Source of the DNA: Clitopilus passeckerianus
Taxonomy: Eukaryota > Basidiomycota > Agaricomycetes > Agaricales > Entolomataceae
Direction: 5' to 3'
Assembly: GCA_944990035.1 (NCBI GenBank)
Contig: CALYLX010000072.1
Coordinates: 1 to 64,000, forward strand
DNA: 64,000 nt
The notes under the pieces are model-generated. The model saw only the letters and a program-made list of their open reading frames with translations, had not been told where the DNA came from and searched no databases. A program made the translations under genes and the position numbers. Numbering within the stretch: the stretch's first letter is position 1; every line of letters begins with the position of its first letter. Of the stretch, positions 23,870-36,975 are shown one piece after another.

Positions 23870-26332
23870 TCAGGTAAACGCCTCCCTGGGCAGGTTTCCC
23901 TTAAGCGGAGATTTGTCAGCAACACAATCCTGGTGGCGGAAGGAGATATGGAAGAGTGTTTGAAACTAACCTTGACTTGTTCAAAAGCTGCAACAGCCCT
24001 CTCCATATTCCACTCGTTATTCGCTAGGCATTCTATTGAGAGCTGAATGGTCAGCCTCGTCCTTTGCGATAGCTGCATCACAAGATTTCGTTGTGGTTCA
24101 GGCTAGGGAAGGCGTGTGTCGTCAGCCCGACATGATCCTCGGAAGGAAAAAATTGAAAAATGACTCACCATATTGGCGAGAGGGTTGTTGAAAGGTGGCT
24201 GTGGTGGTTGTGGTTGAGCCGGTTGCGTTGTAGGTGTCGGCTGTGGCTGAGACGCGGAAGCTTGGACGGCAGCAATATTCTGAGCTTGCTGCTGGGCCTT
24301 TGTCGGAGCTTGCACGTGTAGAGCGCCAGGCTTCCAGCTCTCGTGGCTGGAATAGGACCGAATCGTCCATTGGTCCGATAGGATCATCACATCCCAACCG
24401 TTTACTTTTGCACTAGTACGGAATAGTGTGAGATAAGGGTCATATAAACGAATGTCAAGTAATACATACCGTGAACCTTCAGGTGCGCCAGCAAGTACGA
24501 ACGAACGGTCGAAGGACCTGATTCCCTCAGTATTAACCTCGGTAAACTGTCCGTGAACCGTCAAGAGCAAAGTGACCCCGCCCATCACAGGGAATGCATC
24601 GATACTGAATAGATCGGATGGCCCAGTAGTGTCATGCTTCGTTCCTGGTAAAGCTATAAGTGTCTTTACGATGTCATCGGGGCCGGTGTGGAAACTCTTC
24701 AGAGTGCGATCGAGTCCACCATGTACTCGCGCAAGGTTGCGTGAGCCTTGATCAGCCAACCATGGACCCCAATTCAGCTTCTGTTGATTCGGCATTCGGG
24801 TTTGGAACCCAAGTACACGGGCACGGTTCGGTATTGAGGTATTGGCAGAGTACGAAAATGTAGCAGAAGGATCGTACGCGTCAGCCAGGGCGCCTCTCTG
24901 GTTGTCAAGTGCGTTAAAAAATCTATCGTTCGGATAAGTTACAGATTATTAGATACATCGACAAATAAATGGACATACCGTGACAAAAAGTTGCCGATTA
25001 AATTACTATCGACGCCAGCGACCAAGGATCCGCCCATTTCAAATGGGAACGTCTTGGCTGTAGGTTTCTTCTCTGCAGTGGACTGCCCAGTTGGTGCGGG
25101 CACATCAAACGAAATCTGGGCTATAGCTTCATGGTCGAGCATTTCCAATGATGAAAATTGCTGTGCCATCATTCTAGAAAGAAATCAGAAACCTTCATAA
25201 AATCAACGATAGAATATGCTCACTGCTTATAATGCTCTCCATTGTCTCGTTGAAACATATTCTCCCGTACGGGATTGCCAATCATGATCAACTCCCTTAA
25301 CCGGACCAGTTTGTTTTTCCTTGCAGAAATAAATTCCAAGTCTTTGAACGACCGTATGTTGTTGTTTTGTAGAGAAAGGTTCTGGAGTTGGGGGAGATAC
25401 TTAGGCAGGAATTGCAAGTGCTGCCCGCTAAGATTATTGCTCGCAAGTGACAACGTTTTGACCTGATGAAACATTAACGATTGTATGATGACCAAAAAAT
25501 CGAAGCTACTTACTGAAGGTGTTAAGGAACCAGCGAGCTTGAATATTACTGCTGCCTCGCGAGCGTCCCCACCGCGTCCAGGGGGAGTCAGATTGTACTT
25601 TTTCACAATCTCGTCGTCAATCATAGACTGCAGATAATAGCGTTAGGACAATCATGTCGTTTGTAAAACAGTTGACCGTGACGCGTGAAAGGCATTTTCG
25701 GTGGGGTGAGGGACAGTGCAAGGGTAGTTGAACAACCAATGGGCCGCTTCTGCTCCGAAAATGACATTCAGCGGGTTAGTCACCAAAACTTCTTACCTCA
25801 AGATTCAAACATTGTGTTTGTGGGTCCCATCGTTTCTCAACCAGTTCTTTCCAGGATGAAACACCGCCACGCTTCGGTCTGGTGACAGGCAATGGTGTTG
25901 TTGGGCCTCCCGAAACGGCGTTTCTCCTAACTCTACCCGGGCCTGGGGTGTGTGCTGCTCCTCGTATTGAGAGTGCAGAAGTCGAGGATGAGGGGCGGGC
26001 TGATATCTGTGGAGTAAAACAGTGAGGCCATTAACATAAATTCCTACGATTAGTGATAAGGGCCATGGAGGTGCGATGAACGCCACGACGTCATGGGTGG
26101 CGGTCAGAGGACCAGGCGATGTAGTACTCACGGAGCGAGATCCACCAGGGGCATCCTTCACGGCGTCTATCATGCGTGGTCGATGACTTCGTAACTTTGA
26201 ATGACCTTTACGGCCTCCAGGCTTGTCGGTCAAGTCTCGCATCGTAGTGTCACGATCCACTAGGCCAGCTTTGCGCAGCGCAGTGCCAACAATCGTTCTT
26301 GAGCCCGGTGCGGGCGTTGGTGAAGAAAACAT
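23870..26332 (-). CDS. MEX67: mRNA export receptor MEX67 (NXF1/TAP family)
   Basis: Nuclear mRNA export factor that works as a heterodimer with MTR2 and contacts FG nucleoporins. ATG 26332 ([20 protein letters not shown]). Order: a basic disordered N-terminus; leucine-rich repeats ([53 protein letters not shown]); an NTF2-like domain ([72 protein letters not shown]); a Gln/Pro-rich linker; and a UBA-like TAP-C domain ([29 protein letters not shown]) ending in GNLPREAF before the stop at 23870-23872. That order and length are those of MEX67. Multiple short introns. The promoter contains a 17-bp stretch (about 26490) that recurs upstream of MFS copy G. Confidence 0.92.
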
Positions 26333-26641
26333 TCTTGGCGGTAAGCAGAGAGGTTGACAAAGAAGTCGTGTGGCCAAATCCGACCAACCAAGATGGACGT
26401 TAATGAGAAAGGGCGTTACACTGGGTGGCGGATGGCACAAAAGGAAAAAGGCAGTGCTGGGCCGGTTTTCTCACGGACCCTAGTCAGCCGCCGCTTATAC
26501 ACCTTGTCTTCATTCTCTCTTCCAGGCTACAAATTTATTGTTTTATATACAGCAACACCCACACATACAGGGAAACGGCAAATCTTACGGACCAAACAAG
26601 TAAAGAATGAGCCCACAAAGGTCAAACCGGCGCTACTTCGA
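26333..26641. other. Intergenic
   Basis: 309 bp: MEX67 promoter and 3' flank of the next minus-strand gene. Contains ctagtcagccgccgctt near 26480-26500, identical over 17 bp to a site at 48515-48531. Confidence 0.5.
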
Positions 26642-28576
26642 TCAAGCATCATCAGCTTCTTCATCCATATCTTCGTCATCAGGAAACAAGCAAGGCGCTT
26701 GGAACAGCCCATTGCCGCTGTCCAAGTCCAATGACGCTAGAAATGGTGTTTCTGGTAATGGAGAGAATGAGCAGCCGACAACAGGAGCCGTAACCGATGT
26801 GGATCCAGGGTACTCAGATACGAGCGGCGCAGCTTGGTAACTCTGGGCAGGACCTTCAGCATCTGTGAGTAGGCAGCCCACATCCTGGGGGCCAATGGCA
26901 GGGGGTGGAAGAATGGTATTGCTGTTTGGTGATTGAGCAGGGGCGATGCTATCACGGGCCTCCGACGGCAACCGAGAAACCACAGAACCCTCGCTTTGGT
27001 GCCCCAGATTATCGGCCTGCCGAATTTTTGGGATGTGAAGGTTGTGCTTCTCTGGAGCAGGCTGTATGTCGTCGATATGTTTCTCGAGAAGAAGTGTACC
27101 TCCTGTTTCTAGCGATGAGGTCTGGGTCTGGGCCATATTCAGTCCCCATCGAGTCAAATCGCCCAGGTCGCTACCGCTCCCGTGTTCTCCAGATTTTGAA
27201 ACTTCACCGAGATCGACTACCTCTGGATGGGAGGGCTCAATTTCGGGCTCTTCACTAGGCCAGTCATAAAAGCGGGTCTCAGGATCAACGCTGCCTGATC
27301 CTTCTTTGGGTTCCCAGATCATATCTATTTCGTCCATATCACCAGTGGCCATGTTGTTTGATTTCGATCGAGAGGAAGCAGGAGATAGCCCCAGGATGAC
27401 ACCTATTGAATGCCAAGGATCTTTATGATCATAGAGGTTATTCTGCCAGGATGAGACCGGTTTCCACTCCTTGGAATGGGAAGAAAGCTTCTCTTCAACC
27501 ATGGTAGATGATAGCATGTCATCGCCAAATGCGGAATTGTCAACCTGGTCTTCTTCGGAATCTACATTTCCCATAGTATCCAACGGCGATGTTGAACGGA
27601 CAACTTGATCCCTAGGAAATTGTCCTTGACCAGAGAATAACCGGGCATCATGAGAAGAGTATCTGAGTCCGCGGTCAGAGGACGCTAGACAGGAATCTGA
27701 GCCTGAGTCGTAAAATTTCTGGCTCCTGTCATGGCCAGAAGAAATCGGTATCGGACGGGCCATATCGTCTGGAAGAACAGAGTAAATGAGATCATGCCAC
27801 AAATCCTAGAGGAAAGGCGGATTTTGCCTTCTACAGGGCCGGCAGAAAAAGAGAACACTCGGTACTCCTCGCCATCTTCGATGTAATCATCTTCTTCCTG
27901 ACGAGTGTGGCGTGGTGAAGGCGATGGATAGGCAGATAGGAAATCCTCAGTTGGTGTCCAGTCCCGTGGCTCGTACGGCGTTGAAGTACTCCATTGAGGA
28001 GAACTGGGAGGCAGCGGACTTGGTATATTTATATGTTTAACCTGGTGCTCGAAGAAGTTCTCTGAGCTGTCATCCACTCCCTCCTGTCTTTCCGGGGTCT
28101 GTTTTCTAGGAAGATTGGGACGTGATGCGCGTTTGAGAGAACATGATGCTGGTCGCGGTTTCGGGGCGGAGAGGCCAACGAGATCAGGCAAAGCCAAAAT
28201 ACGATCAAGAGCTGCTCGACGAGCGGTGGCTGAAAGAGTATGTCATTCTCGAGTACATCTACTCTCTCGACGAATTGAGGAGCCTACGTTGATCAATATC
28301 CAGGGCTTGAAGTACTTTAGAAGAAGTACGGCTTGCCACGGAGCTCGAAGAGCTCCTCGTCTTTGAAGAGGATAGATTACTCGACGTGGAGGGGGACTTG
28401 TCCACTATCCTAGCTTCGATGATGGGATGCGCTGTGTTCTGATTTGCGTGTGCAAGCTGGATCGCCACAGGCTGATGGACCAGTTGCGCTGACCTGCTCT
28501 CTCGATGCTCTGCGGGGCTTCCTCTGGTTTCTTCTCTCCCGCCCTTATTCGCAAGCCCTTTTGTAAGCATCTCCAT
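26642..28576 (-). CDS. Acidic, disordered hypothetical protein
   Basis: ATG 28576 (MEMLTKGLANKGGREETRG) is the first in frame; the frame is open upstream and could start earlier. The protein is rich in Ser, Pro, Asp and Glu with few hydrophobic segments. Distinguishable stretches are the Ser-rich SSSKTRSSSSSVASRTSSKV, ALDRILALPDLVGLSAPKPR, DWTPTEDFLSAYPSPSPR, and the C-terminal acidic end FPDDEDMDEEADDA. At least three exons: one intron near 28200-28285, and a short one near 27770-27801 where two frames overlap. No domain recognised. Composition suggests a nuclear regulatory protein, which is inference only. Its stop is about 310 bp from the MEX67 start, on the same strand. Confidence 0.6.
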
Positions 28577-29040
28577 CTTACGACGACCAAAGAAACCCTT
28601 CTGTATGCGCCCTATCGAGTCTCGTTGCCTTGCCTTGGCCGCATTCCTATATAAAGGTGTAGCTTGGATCAGCGGGGCGCATATGGTCAAGTACTCCAGA
28701 GTATTCTCGCCTTTTTCCCCCCATATAATTGGCGCCTGCCATTCGAAAAATTTCGTATGGTGCTCAAGTAGCTATGTGGACCAGGTGATGGTAAAAACTG
28801 GCGAAGGACGCGTCGAGTGTGATCGAAATAGACGCGACGCGACGCGCTGCTGACAAATCGAGTCTTCTGAAGGAAAGGAAATCTGAGGATGGGTATGGAG
28901 TAGATTACTCAAAAGAGTTGGATATTCACTCAGTGTTCAGCCAAGAAATGGAGAAAATATTCAATCTATTTTATAGGTTCTACAGAAGGAATGTTACATC
29001 TACATATAAATACGTGGATTGCCGATTCTGTTTACGTGAA
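28577..29040. other. Intergenic
   Basis: 464 bp upstream of the hypothetical gene and downstream of MFS copy C. It contains the minus-strand gene's promoter. No clear element seen. Confidence 0.5.
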
Positions 29041-30828
29041 TCACGAACGGACGGTTAATTGTGTGGCTCTATGTAGGGCAACGAGAGCTGTCATTGCTAG
29101 GACAACAAAAGCGAGATTACCACCCAAGAATCTGCTCTGAAGTGAGATTGAAAAGAGCGAGGAAGCAACCGTAGGACTAAGTGCCCTCATGCCGGAAGCC
29201 ACTGCTTGTGCCATACCATTCGTTGCACCAAGGGACGACTTATTGGGAGCACTCCTCACGACAATGATTTGCATGGCGCCTGCGAGAATAGAACCAAGTT
29301 AGCGATGCGCGTCTTAAAGCTTAAATAGACAACGTACTGTATGCTGCGCTCACGGTGAAGGTACAAATTAGCTGAAAAGCTAATACAGCCTTGACTGGGC
29401 CATTCACTTCTCCTGCCGCCATCACTAGGTATCGCAGTAAGGGATATAGACCGAGAACTATCGTATAGCTCGAGAAGGTTCCAATCAAGATTTTTCTCGG
29501 CCCAAGTCTTTGCATCACGGGTCCCAAAAAGCATGCTTGTAAGCAGGCATTCAGGAATCCCCAAACACCCATGATGGCGCCAATCTGGAACGGAGAAAGC
29601 CCAAGTCCCCCAAGCTCGACGGATGTTGAGTAAACGAGAGGTTGGAGGACTACTGCGCACATGTCGACGAATGTCATGAGCCCATACACGATAAGAGGCT
29701 TTATGATTTGAGGTATCAGGAGTGCGCGAAAAGGGACAGGAGCCTCATGATGTTCTTGTTCTCTGCTGTTGTCCGCTCCCGGCTGAGTGGAGCCATATTC
29801 AGAGCGCCTGCCATCTAAGAGTGGAGCCTCCTCCCCTGGTAAATGGCTCGTTTGTTGAGATTTCCTTTTAGGTAAGGTCTAGGGGAATTTGTCAGGCCAA
29901 TTGGGGGCAATGGTATGTGGTATGCGTACCTCTCGGAGCCCGAGTAGCGCGGCAATTGAAGCCAACAATGCTATTCCAGCTGCTGCAGCACACGGAAGAA
30001 AGTAGGGGTAATCCCGGAAAAGCCTGTACCGGCCAAAAATGCTCGGCCAATGTTCAGCAGGTCGGGCTAGTATTCCCCCCATGATGGGCCTGGAAAATGG
30101 TGAGTTTGTTTGCAACCTTCTCAGGCCAGTAAGACGAACGCAATTGTAGCCCCAGATGTCCAGACAAGCGTTCCGAAGGAATAAGCATATGCCATGTTGG
30201 TGGAATCCGTGACCTATGTCAGGTTAGAGTCTGATTAACATGCATGTGTTTGCAACACACCTCTGCCACAACTGTCTTCACAACGCCTGAGATGAATTTT
30301 TAGGGCAATCTTGGTAAGGTTCAAGAGTAGACTTGCCTATGTTCCCGTTGAATGTCCCTTGGAAGGCCCTTGAAATAAGCATGGCCGCGAAAGAACGGCC
30401 AGCCAGGCCGAAACTGAGCAGGGCAACAGCGAGGCCGAGTGGGCCCAGCAATAATATGGGTTTACGCCCAAAGTGATCAGAGGCCCTCCCCCAGAAGAAG
30501 ACAGTCGACGCCTCAACAACGAAGAAAGTAGATTCCTAGCTATAAGTCAGTCCCGGAACAAAGTGTGATGAGAACTTGAAGCTGCAATCACTATAAGACC
30601 TGCAAAGTAACCTGTCTTCCGTTCGTCGCCTCCTGTAATTCCGCATTCTCGAACGTATTGGTTGATGAAGGGATAAATAACGAGGGCGGCGATTGGTTCA
30701 GTGAATGCGATGAAGTAAACGATAAACAGCTGTAGCTTTGGGAGGGGTGTTCGCTGCTGGGTTTCCTGGCTACTTGGGATACTGGCTTCGGAGTCGTCGA
30801 TACTCTGGGCGTCAGGTGTCGTTGTCAT
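29041..30828 (-). CDS. MFS transporter, DHA1/ZIFL-like (copy C)
   Basis: First of three head-to-tail copies. ATG 30828 (MTTTPDAQSIDDSEAS). The N-terminus has TPLPKLQLFIVYFIAFTEP, then GGDERKTGYFAGLIV. Motif A (GRASDHFGRKP-like) is near 30460-30490. A hydrophobic half begins MTFVDMCAVVLQPLVYS and includes VELGGLGLSPFQIGAIMG. The last exon has SAPNKSSLGATNGMAQAV, the motif that is broken in copy A, and the protein ends LHRATQLTVRS. Multiple short introns. A charged linker near 29700-29870 separates the two six-helix halves. Predicted H+-driven exporter; substrate unknown. Shares the TPLPKLQL start only with copies D and E. Confidence 0.85.
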
Positions 30829-31570
30829 GACGAGGGGTTTGGACAGGAGTATCTTCAATGTTTTCTTGCATAAAAGGCCTTCAAATTTTTGCAACACATT
30901 CGCCCAAACATTTTTTGACTCACAGAGGCGTGATCTCGCCATTCAATATGTGCTGCGCATTCGGGCTTCTGAAAGTTCTGATCACAGTTCCGCGAATGTC
31001 GGAAACTTTTGCTCCGCTTGGCTGTTTGCTTTTAGAATGGATGGGGATAACTTGAATGTCCCCAGTATGCACAAGAAGACTCGAATGGCGTGGTTTTGTG
31101 TTGGTAGGGCTCTGGGCGTTAGTCCAGTGGTTGAAAGGCACGGGGTCATTGGAAGTCATGTTACTGCGAGATAATAGCCAGAGACGTGCTAAGGAAGCTG
31201 CATGTAGCAAACGAGACTTGCGACGTTCGCTTGGTTGGAATTTGGAGAAGATACATCAGCTTCGTATTGTCGGGTTGTAATGGCCTTCCAGGTGTGATAT
31301 ATCCAATGGAGCACCAGAGTAACTTTTCTAATAGCTTCTCGCTGAAGCGCCAACAGGAATGTCGGGTCCAGGTCTGTGTGATAGATCGTGAAGGGGGCCT
31401 CCGAACCGGGAATTCGCACCTGGAGTACATCATAAGGAAAGTATTTACATATTTTATAGGACCGTACCTCGATCATAGATGGGCCATTTTACTGTCACGA
31501 ACAACAGATGCATTCCTTTTTATTGTACGAAGGTCTATCCAATCTATTTCAACTACTATCCTTGTGCCAA
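30829..31570. other. Intergenic between MFS copies C and D
   Basis: 742 bp. Short open frames on both strands without protein-like features; promoter of copy C and 3' flank of copy D. Nothing else recognised. Confidence 0.5.
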
Positions 31571-33382
31571 CTACAACCCAAACGCAAACCAAATACTCCC
31601 AGCCGAAAGCAGGGTCAACACCCAGAAAACCATGTCTCCGCCCATGAGTTGCTGCTCCAACGACACCGAGAATAGGGAAGAGGCTACATACGGTGCAACA
31701 CCTCTCATCACGGAACCAACGGCCTGAGCAAGGCCATTTGTGGTCCCTAGGGCGTGCCTTCCGGGGGCATTGTCAATAATAATAATTTGGATGGCAGCTA
31801 AATGCACAAATTAGACAACGCGGAACCGAGAAGATACCGGAATAACTTACTGTATGCTATGTATCGCCCAAATGCCAACACGAGCTGGGCTATCAGAACG
31901 ACCCACGTCATGAAGTCCGCATATCCAGCATTATGCGCAAAGTAGCGGAGCATTGGGAACGTAATGAACCCAAGTAAATAGGTGACAAGGGAACCTATCA
32001 CCGTGTTCTTTGGACCTATCGCACGTATGATGGGTCCAGCAAACAAGGCTTGTGCAACGCCATTTGTAAGACCCCATATCCCCATTATAAGGCCAATCCG
32101 GTAGGGATCGAAACCGAGGCCGCCGTAGATTGGTGACGTGAAATACAACAAGGGTTGCAGAACCTGGGCGCACATGTCGACGAATGCAACGGATGCATAT
32201 ACGACCATCGAGGTTGTCATCTTTGGCGTCAGAAGTTCGCTGATAGATGGTGGTGGAGCTTCGTGTTCAGGCTTCGACAGAGAATCGTCATTTGTTTCAA
32301 CATCGTTATAAGTTGTCGAACCATAGTGAGGCTCGTTTGCATTGTCCAGAAGAGGCTGTTGAGATCGGTCTGGCCGCTTTCCAAGCTTTATTTGCTTGCG
32401 GCGGATGGCAGATGGTAAAGTCTAGCCCATGAAAATCAATGCCTGCTGATGTTTAACGTAAGGGACCAGCATCACCTCTTTTAGAGCGACCCATGCAATG
32501 ACAAAAGACAGGAAAGCAATCAGAGCCGCAGCTGCACATGGGAGGAAGTACCGATAGTGGTAGAAGAAGGCGTTTCCAAATACAGAGGGCCAGCGTTCGG
32601 CGGGATTTGCGAGTACACCTCCTATGATTGGGCTGTAAAACAAGCAATGAGAAACGCGAGATTCTACCCAAGAACCGAAAGCAACGTACCCAATAGTTAC
32701 TCCAGCTCCCCACATAACAGCAATCAAGGCATATGCATCAGCTATATTGGTCGAATCTGTGATCTAAGACACCGTTAGCTTGAGCCAGCATCATTGCAAT
32801 TACATTGCTACCTCAGCCATCAACGTTTTGGACACACCTAGAAAGCATTGTCAGAAACCGATGGACGTTTACGTTTGGTAAGAACACATACCAATGTTGC
32901 CATTGAATACGCCTTGTAAGGATCTCCAAATAACAAGCGTCCAGAACGACTTCGAGAGACCGAAGAATAGGGTTGTGAAGGTCAGCCCAAGTGGACCAAG
33001 CAGGAGGATTGGCTTTCGTCCTAGGAAGTCAGATGCTCTTCCCCAATGAAGCACGCTGGCAGCCTCTCCAATAAAGAATACCGATTCCTTGGTATCCAAA
33101 AGTCGTGAACACGGATCTTAGGTCAAAATTTTCTGAACTCACGATGAGCCCTGCATAATAACCCGTCTTGCGCTCATCGCCACCCGTAATGCCTGTTTCC
33201 TCCACAAACTGGTTGACGAAGGGATAGATAACCGACCCAGTTATTGGCTCTGCAAATTGAATCAAGAAAGCGATGGACAGTTGCAACTTGGGCAGAGGCG
33301 TCCGTCTTGGCTGCTGCCTCGGTACTGAGTCGGAATTGCATTCAATGTTCTCGACGCGGTCCTCTTCGTGCAAGGCACTCAT
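31571..33382 (-). CDS. MFS transporter, DHA1/ZIFL-like (copy D)
   Basis: ATG 33382 (MSALHEEDRVENIECNSDS). The N-terminus has TPLPKLQLSIAFLIQFAEP, then GITGGDERKTGYYAGLI. Motif A is intact: GRASDFLGRKPILLLG. The next helix region reads FNGNIG, then PIIGGVLANPAERWPSVFGN. The central charged loop (about 32210-32430) leads to the second half with VDMCAQVLQPLLYFTSPIYG. The last exon has NAPGRHALGTTNGLAQAV in place of the usual SAPN..SLGATNG. The protein ends SAGSIWFAFGL. Arrangement and introns match copies C and E, so this is a tandem duplicate. Membrane exporter; substrate unknown. Confidence 0.86.
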
Positions 33383-33786
33383 GCTGCTTGAAGGAAAGAA
33401 GAGGTGTTGTTCGGCTGTCGAACTATGCAACTTCTGGCTATATATGTGGCTTCATGTTTGCTGCAGCCCATATGCGAGCCAGCTGTCAATGTCATCGACA
33501 TCAGGGAGTCAGTGGAAGAGTTCTACGAATCAGAGCAAGAACTTTCATGAGGGCCGGCAACCGAACTCCGCGACTCTAATGAAGGTACCTTTGAATCGGC
33601 TTCTAGACCAAGAACACCGGTCACCTGGCCTCCGCCCAAGCCCATGGATAGAGCGTTTGAACCAAGGTTCAGGGAAAGTGTGCCTATCGAAAGTGCAAAT
33701 GCATCTAATGGGTAAGAGTCCGAATAGATTTCTGATTGGGCAATATAAGATGAAGATTAATTTAGTTAAAGTATTAGTATATTAAC
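33383..33786. other. Intergenic between MFS copies D and E
   Basis: 404 bp: promoter of copy D and 3' flank of copy E. No TATA box or repeat recognised. Confidence 0.5.
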
Positions 33787-35678
33787 CTAGTTCCCGTGTG
33801 ATTTCAGATGCTTCGGCATCCCAAGAGCGATTGTAATACTCCAAATCGTCAAAGCCATAAGTATATAGAAGACGGCGTTGCCTCCAGCAAGATGCTGTTC
33901 TAAGGAGATAGAGAAAAGAGATGAGGCAAAGGAAGGCGCAACGGATCGCAGGCCCGATCCAACTGCTTGTGACATTCCATTTGTTGAACCGAGTGCTGCT
34001 CGACTCGGGGTATTGTCAACAATGAGAATTTGACATGCGGCTGCGAGAAGAGGAGTCATTAAGTCAGAATAAGGTATGAATGGGAAGGGTTGGAAACGAC
34101 ATACCATAGGCAGCATTGTTAGATAACATGCAGATCAGCTGGATGATAATTATTGTCCAGACCCGTGCGTCCGCATAACCTGCCTGACGGGCAAAGTATC
34201 CCAAAGCGGGATATAGAGAGAGCACGATGAAGTAGCTCGTAAACGAGACAAGGACCATCTTCGAAGGCCCGATCCCACGTAGGGCGGGTCCAAGGAAGGA
34301 TGCTTGAAGGATGGCATTGAGAATTCCCCAAACGCCCAAGATGATACCAATGCGATATGCATCAAAGCCTACTCCTCCAAGCGCGGTAGAAGTCGAGAAC
34401 ACCAGAGGCAGAAGAACAGCCTCGCACATGTCGATGAAGGCCAGGAATCCGTAGACCTGTAATGGCTTCAAAACCTGTGGTATAAGGAGGTCCCTGAATG
34501 GAGGCGGTTTCTCATCATCTTTCTGAGCCTCAGCGGATCGCTCGTCCAAGATGTTCTCCAAATCCAGCCCGGCAGTGCGGTAGTTGGATGTCGTTTGTTC
34601 GGTCAAGATTGGTGTAGCAGAACCGGAGCTTGATGATGAATTCGACTGTGAGCGACTCGCTTTCTCTTTCTGGCGACGGATGGCAGAAGGAAGAGTCTAC
34701 CAGGAACGACATTAGCGTTGAAATTCAAGGCGATTGCGGATGTTCTTACCTCTTTTAGTGCTACAGCAGAAATGCCAGCCGAGAAGAATGCGATCAGAGC
34801 AGCGGTCGCACAAGGAAGGAAATAAGGATGGTCTAGTAAGAACGAAATCCTGCCGAAGGCTGCAGGCCATCGCTCAGCCGGACTAGACAAAATGCCTCCG
34901 ATAATGGGTCTAAAAGGGATGGGATCGGTCAATGCCAGGCCAGCCACGAAGGAGGAAGTGTACATACCCCAATGTTGAACCAGTGCTCCACATCAGAGGG
35001 ATAATAGCATAGGCATCCGCAAGGTTTGTATGATCAGAGATCTAATAATGGCTTGAGTACATATTTCAGTTGAACCGAAAGCTATGGCGAACCTCAACTA
35101 GGACAGTTTTGGATACACCTAGAGGAAGGAAAATCGGTTAGTCGATCGAGTCATCACTGCAACTGAATAAGTCATACCGATGTTTCCATTGAAGACACCC
35201 TGCATGCATCTAAACACCACAAGCATCCAGAACGACTTCGAGAGGCCGAACATGGTCATGGCAAATCCAAGTCCGAGAGGTCCCAATAAAAGAACGGGCT
35301 TGCGACCAACATAGTCAGATAGCCGGCCCCAGTGAAAGACAGTCAAGGCTTCTGCCAGGAAGAACACAGATTCCTATCAGAAAATATCTTGTCAGTTACA
35401 AAATTTTAACGTTTGAAAGACAGGAGGCTTACGATCACTCCAGCATAGTATCCTGTCCGTCGTTCATCGCCCTTCGTAATTCCTGTGCTTCGTACGAACT
35501 GGTTGACGAACGGGTATATAACAGTTGCAGTCACAGGCTCGGCGAACTGGATTAGAAAAACAATAAACAATTGCAATTTTGGCAGAGGAGTGCGTTTTTG
35601 AGGCTTCAAAGGCGTCGTTTCGTTAGTATCATTGGCCGTAATCGTTTCTATGTGGTCTCTTTCTTGCGTTTCGGTCAT
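33787..35678 (-). CDS. MFS transporter, DHA1/ZIFL-like (copy E)
   Basis: ATG 35678 (MTETQERDHIETITANDTNE). The N-terminus has TPLPKLQLFIVFLIQFAEP and GITKGDERRTGYYAGVIV. Motif A is intact: GRLSDYVGRKPVLLLG, followed by LGLGFAMTMFGLSKSFWMLV. Further on PIIGGILSSPAERWPAAFGR and a charged middle loop. The second half has FIDMCEAVLLPLVFSTSTAL and GGVGFDAYRIGIILGVWG. The last exon has NTPSRAALGSTNGMSQAV and the protein ends LGMPKHLKSHGN. Closest in sequence layout to copies C and D. About eight short introns. Substrate unknown. Confidence 0.86.
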
Positions 35679-36975
35679 TAAGGATGGAGGAGAGGTAGGA
35701 GGGATCTGAGAAATCCTTTCTGGCGTGGACGCGTCCCTTAAGTACCTGTTATCCGAAGCGCACCGTGACTCGTTTCGTACGGGGTTCCAATGCCCTCACC
35801 AATCATTGTCATCCTGTTGATTGGTAAAAACTGATCGCTACCAGCGTCCAGCTACATCAGGGATCGAGTTTATTTTGATAGTGGACTCCTCAACCCCATT
35901 TACACACTCATTTAACTTCTCCCAGGGCCCCGACCATCCCGTCCGATTTCCTAACAGGAGACTTGAAAGCAATATATTACCTAACGTTCGGCCGACGAAG
36001 ACTTTGGTGTTTTCGCTTCATCTGCCTCGTTTTTTGGGTCACGATGTGCACTCCACGCCTCATATGCTCAGCAAAAGGAATCCTTCTTGCGATTAGAAAT
36101 TAGCACCAGAGATCGCGAGTAATGAAGCCAAGATATAGTGACATCATATCCACGATGGCGCACCGATGTGCAAGCCAACCCTGGTCCGTTCTGAGGGGGA
36201 CGGATTTCAATGTTTCCTACCACCTGCACTCAGGCGCAATAGGTTCCGCCAATCGTTCGTTGCAACTGGATTTCCAATCAGATTGATAACTCACCTCACG
36301 TTATTTCTGGCCTGGTGGGCCTATGACGCTTGGATTAATCATGTTTGTGGATCCAGAGGACCACTTGCAGGCAAAGTAGGTTTCTTGGGAAAATGACCTA
36401 CCAATTCCAGCTCTTGAAAAATAAGCAATCCTCCCCCAAAAAAGTGCTAGGAAGGTCCACTTCGTCATTTCATTCTGTGCAACACCGGTCACCAGGACCT
36501 TGCCTGCTTGTCCGGTAAGCATAAAGTGGCAGATATCCACCAAGAGCCGAGAGATGCTAAGGCCTCTAAACAACACTATAGAAGATGCAGGTCGATCGCT
36601 AGACATTGCCTCCATCTTGGCGAAAAAACAGGAAACAGATCATGGTAGCTTTAGGCGAAGATCGTTGCCTGATTGTAAAACTTTGTGAGCCGTGAGAAAT
36701 AAATGTAATTGTGATACTTTGAACCTTATCACGCTTGGCTATCATTGACCTGTCTCGCCTCCACCATCTCACTTCAGGCTGTCAACTATGCTTCGCTCCT
36801 GAAATCAAGGAGATCGGCGGTACTCGTGGCTTTACGGACGCTTTCGTTGTCTGCTCCATCTCTGGCTATCTCGGTGTTCGTCAGGTGCTTTGTGACTTCG
36901 GAGACTATATTAAAGCTGAGGCTACGGACTTTCATCATCTGGTGCATGCTTTCAACTCCCAACCTCATGCATATA
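35679..36975. other. Intergenic, about 1.3 kb
   Basis: Divergent promoters of MFS copy E and the first F-box-like gene. The frame of the F-box gene is open back to 36745, but the protein-like part starts at ATG 36976. No other feature recognised. Confidence 0.5.

Noticed and set aside
36745..36975. 77-codon N-terminal extension of F-box copy 1
   Set aside because: The F-box starts just after ATG 36976, as in copy 2, and the extension is not F-box-like.
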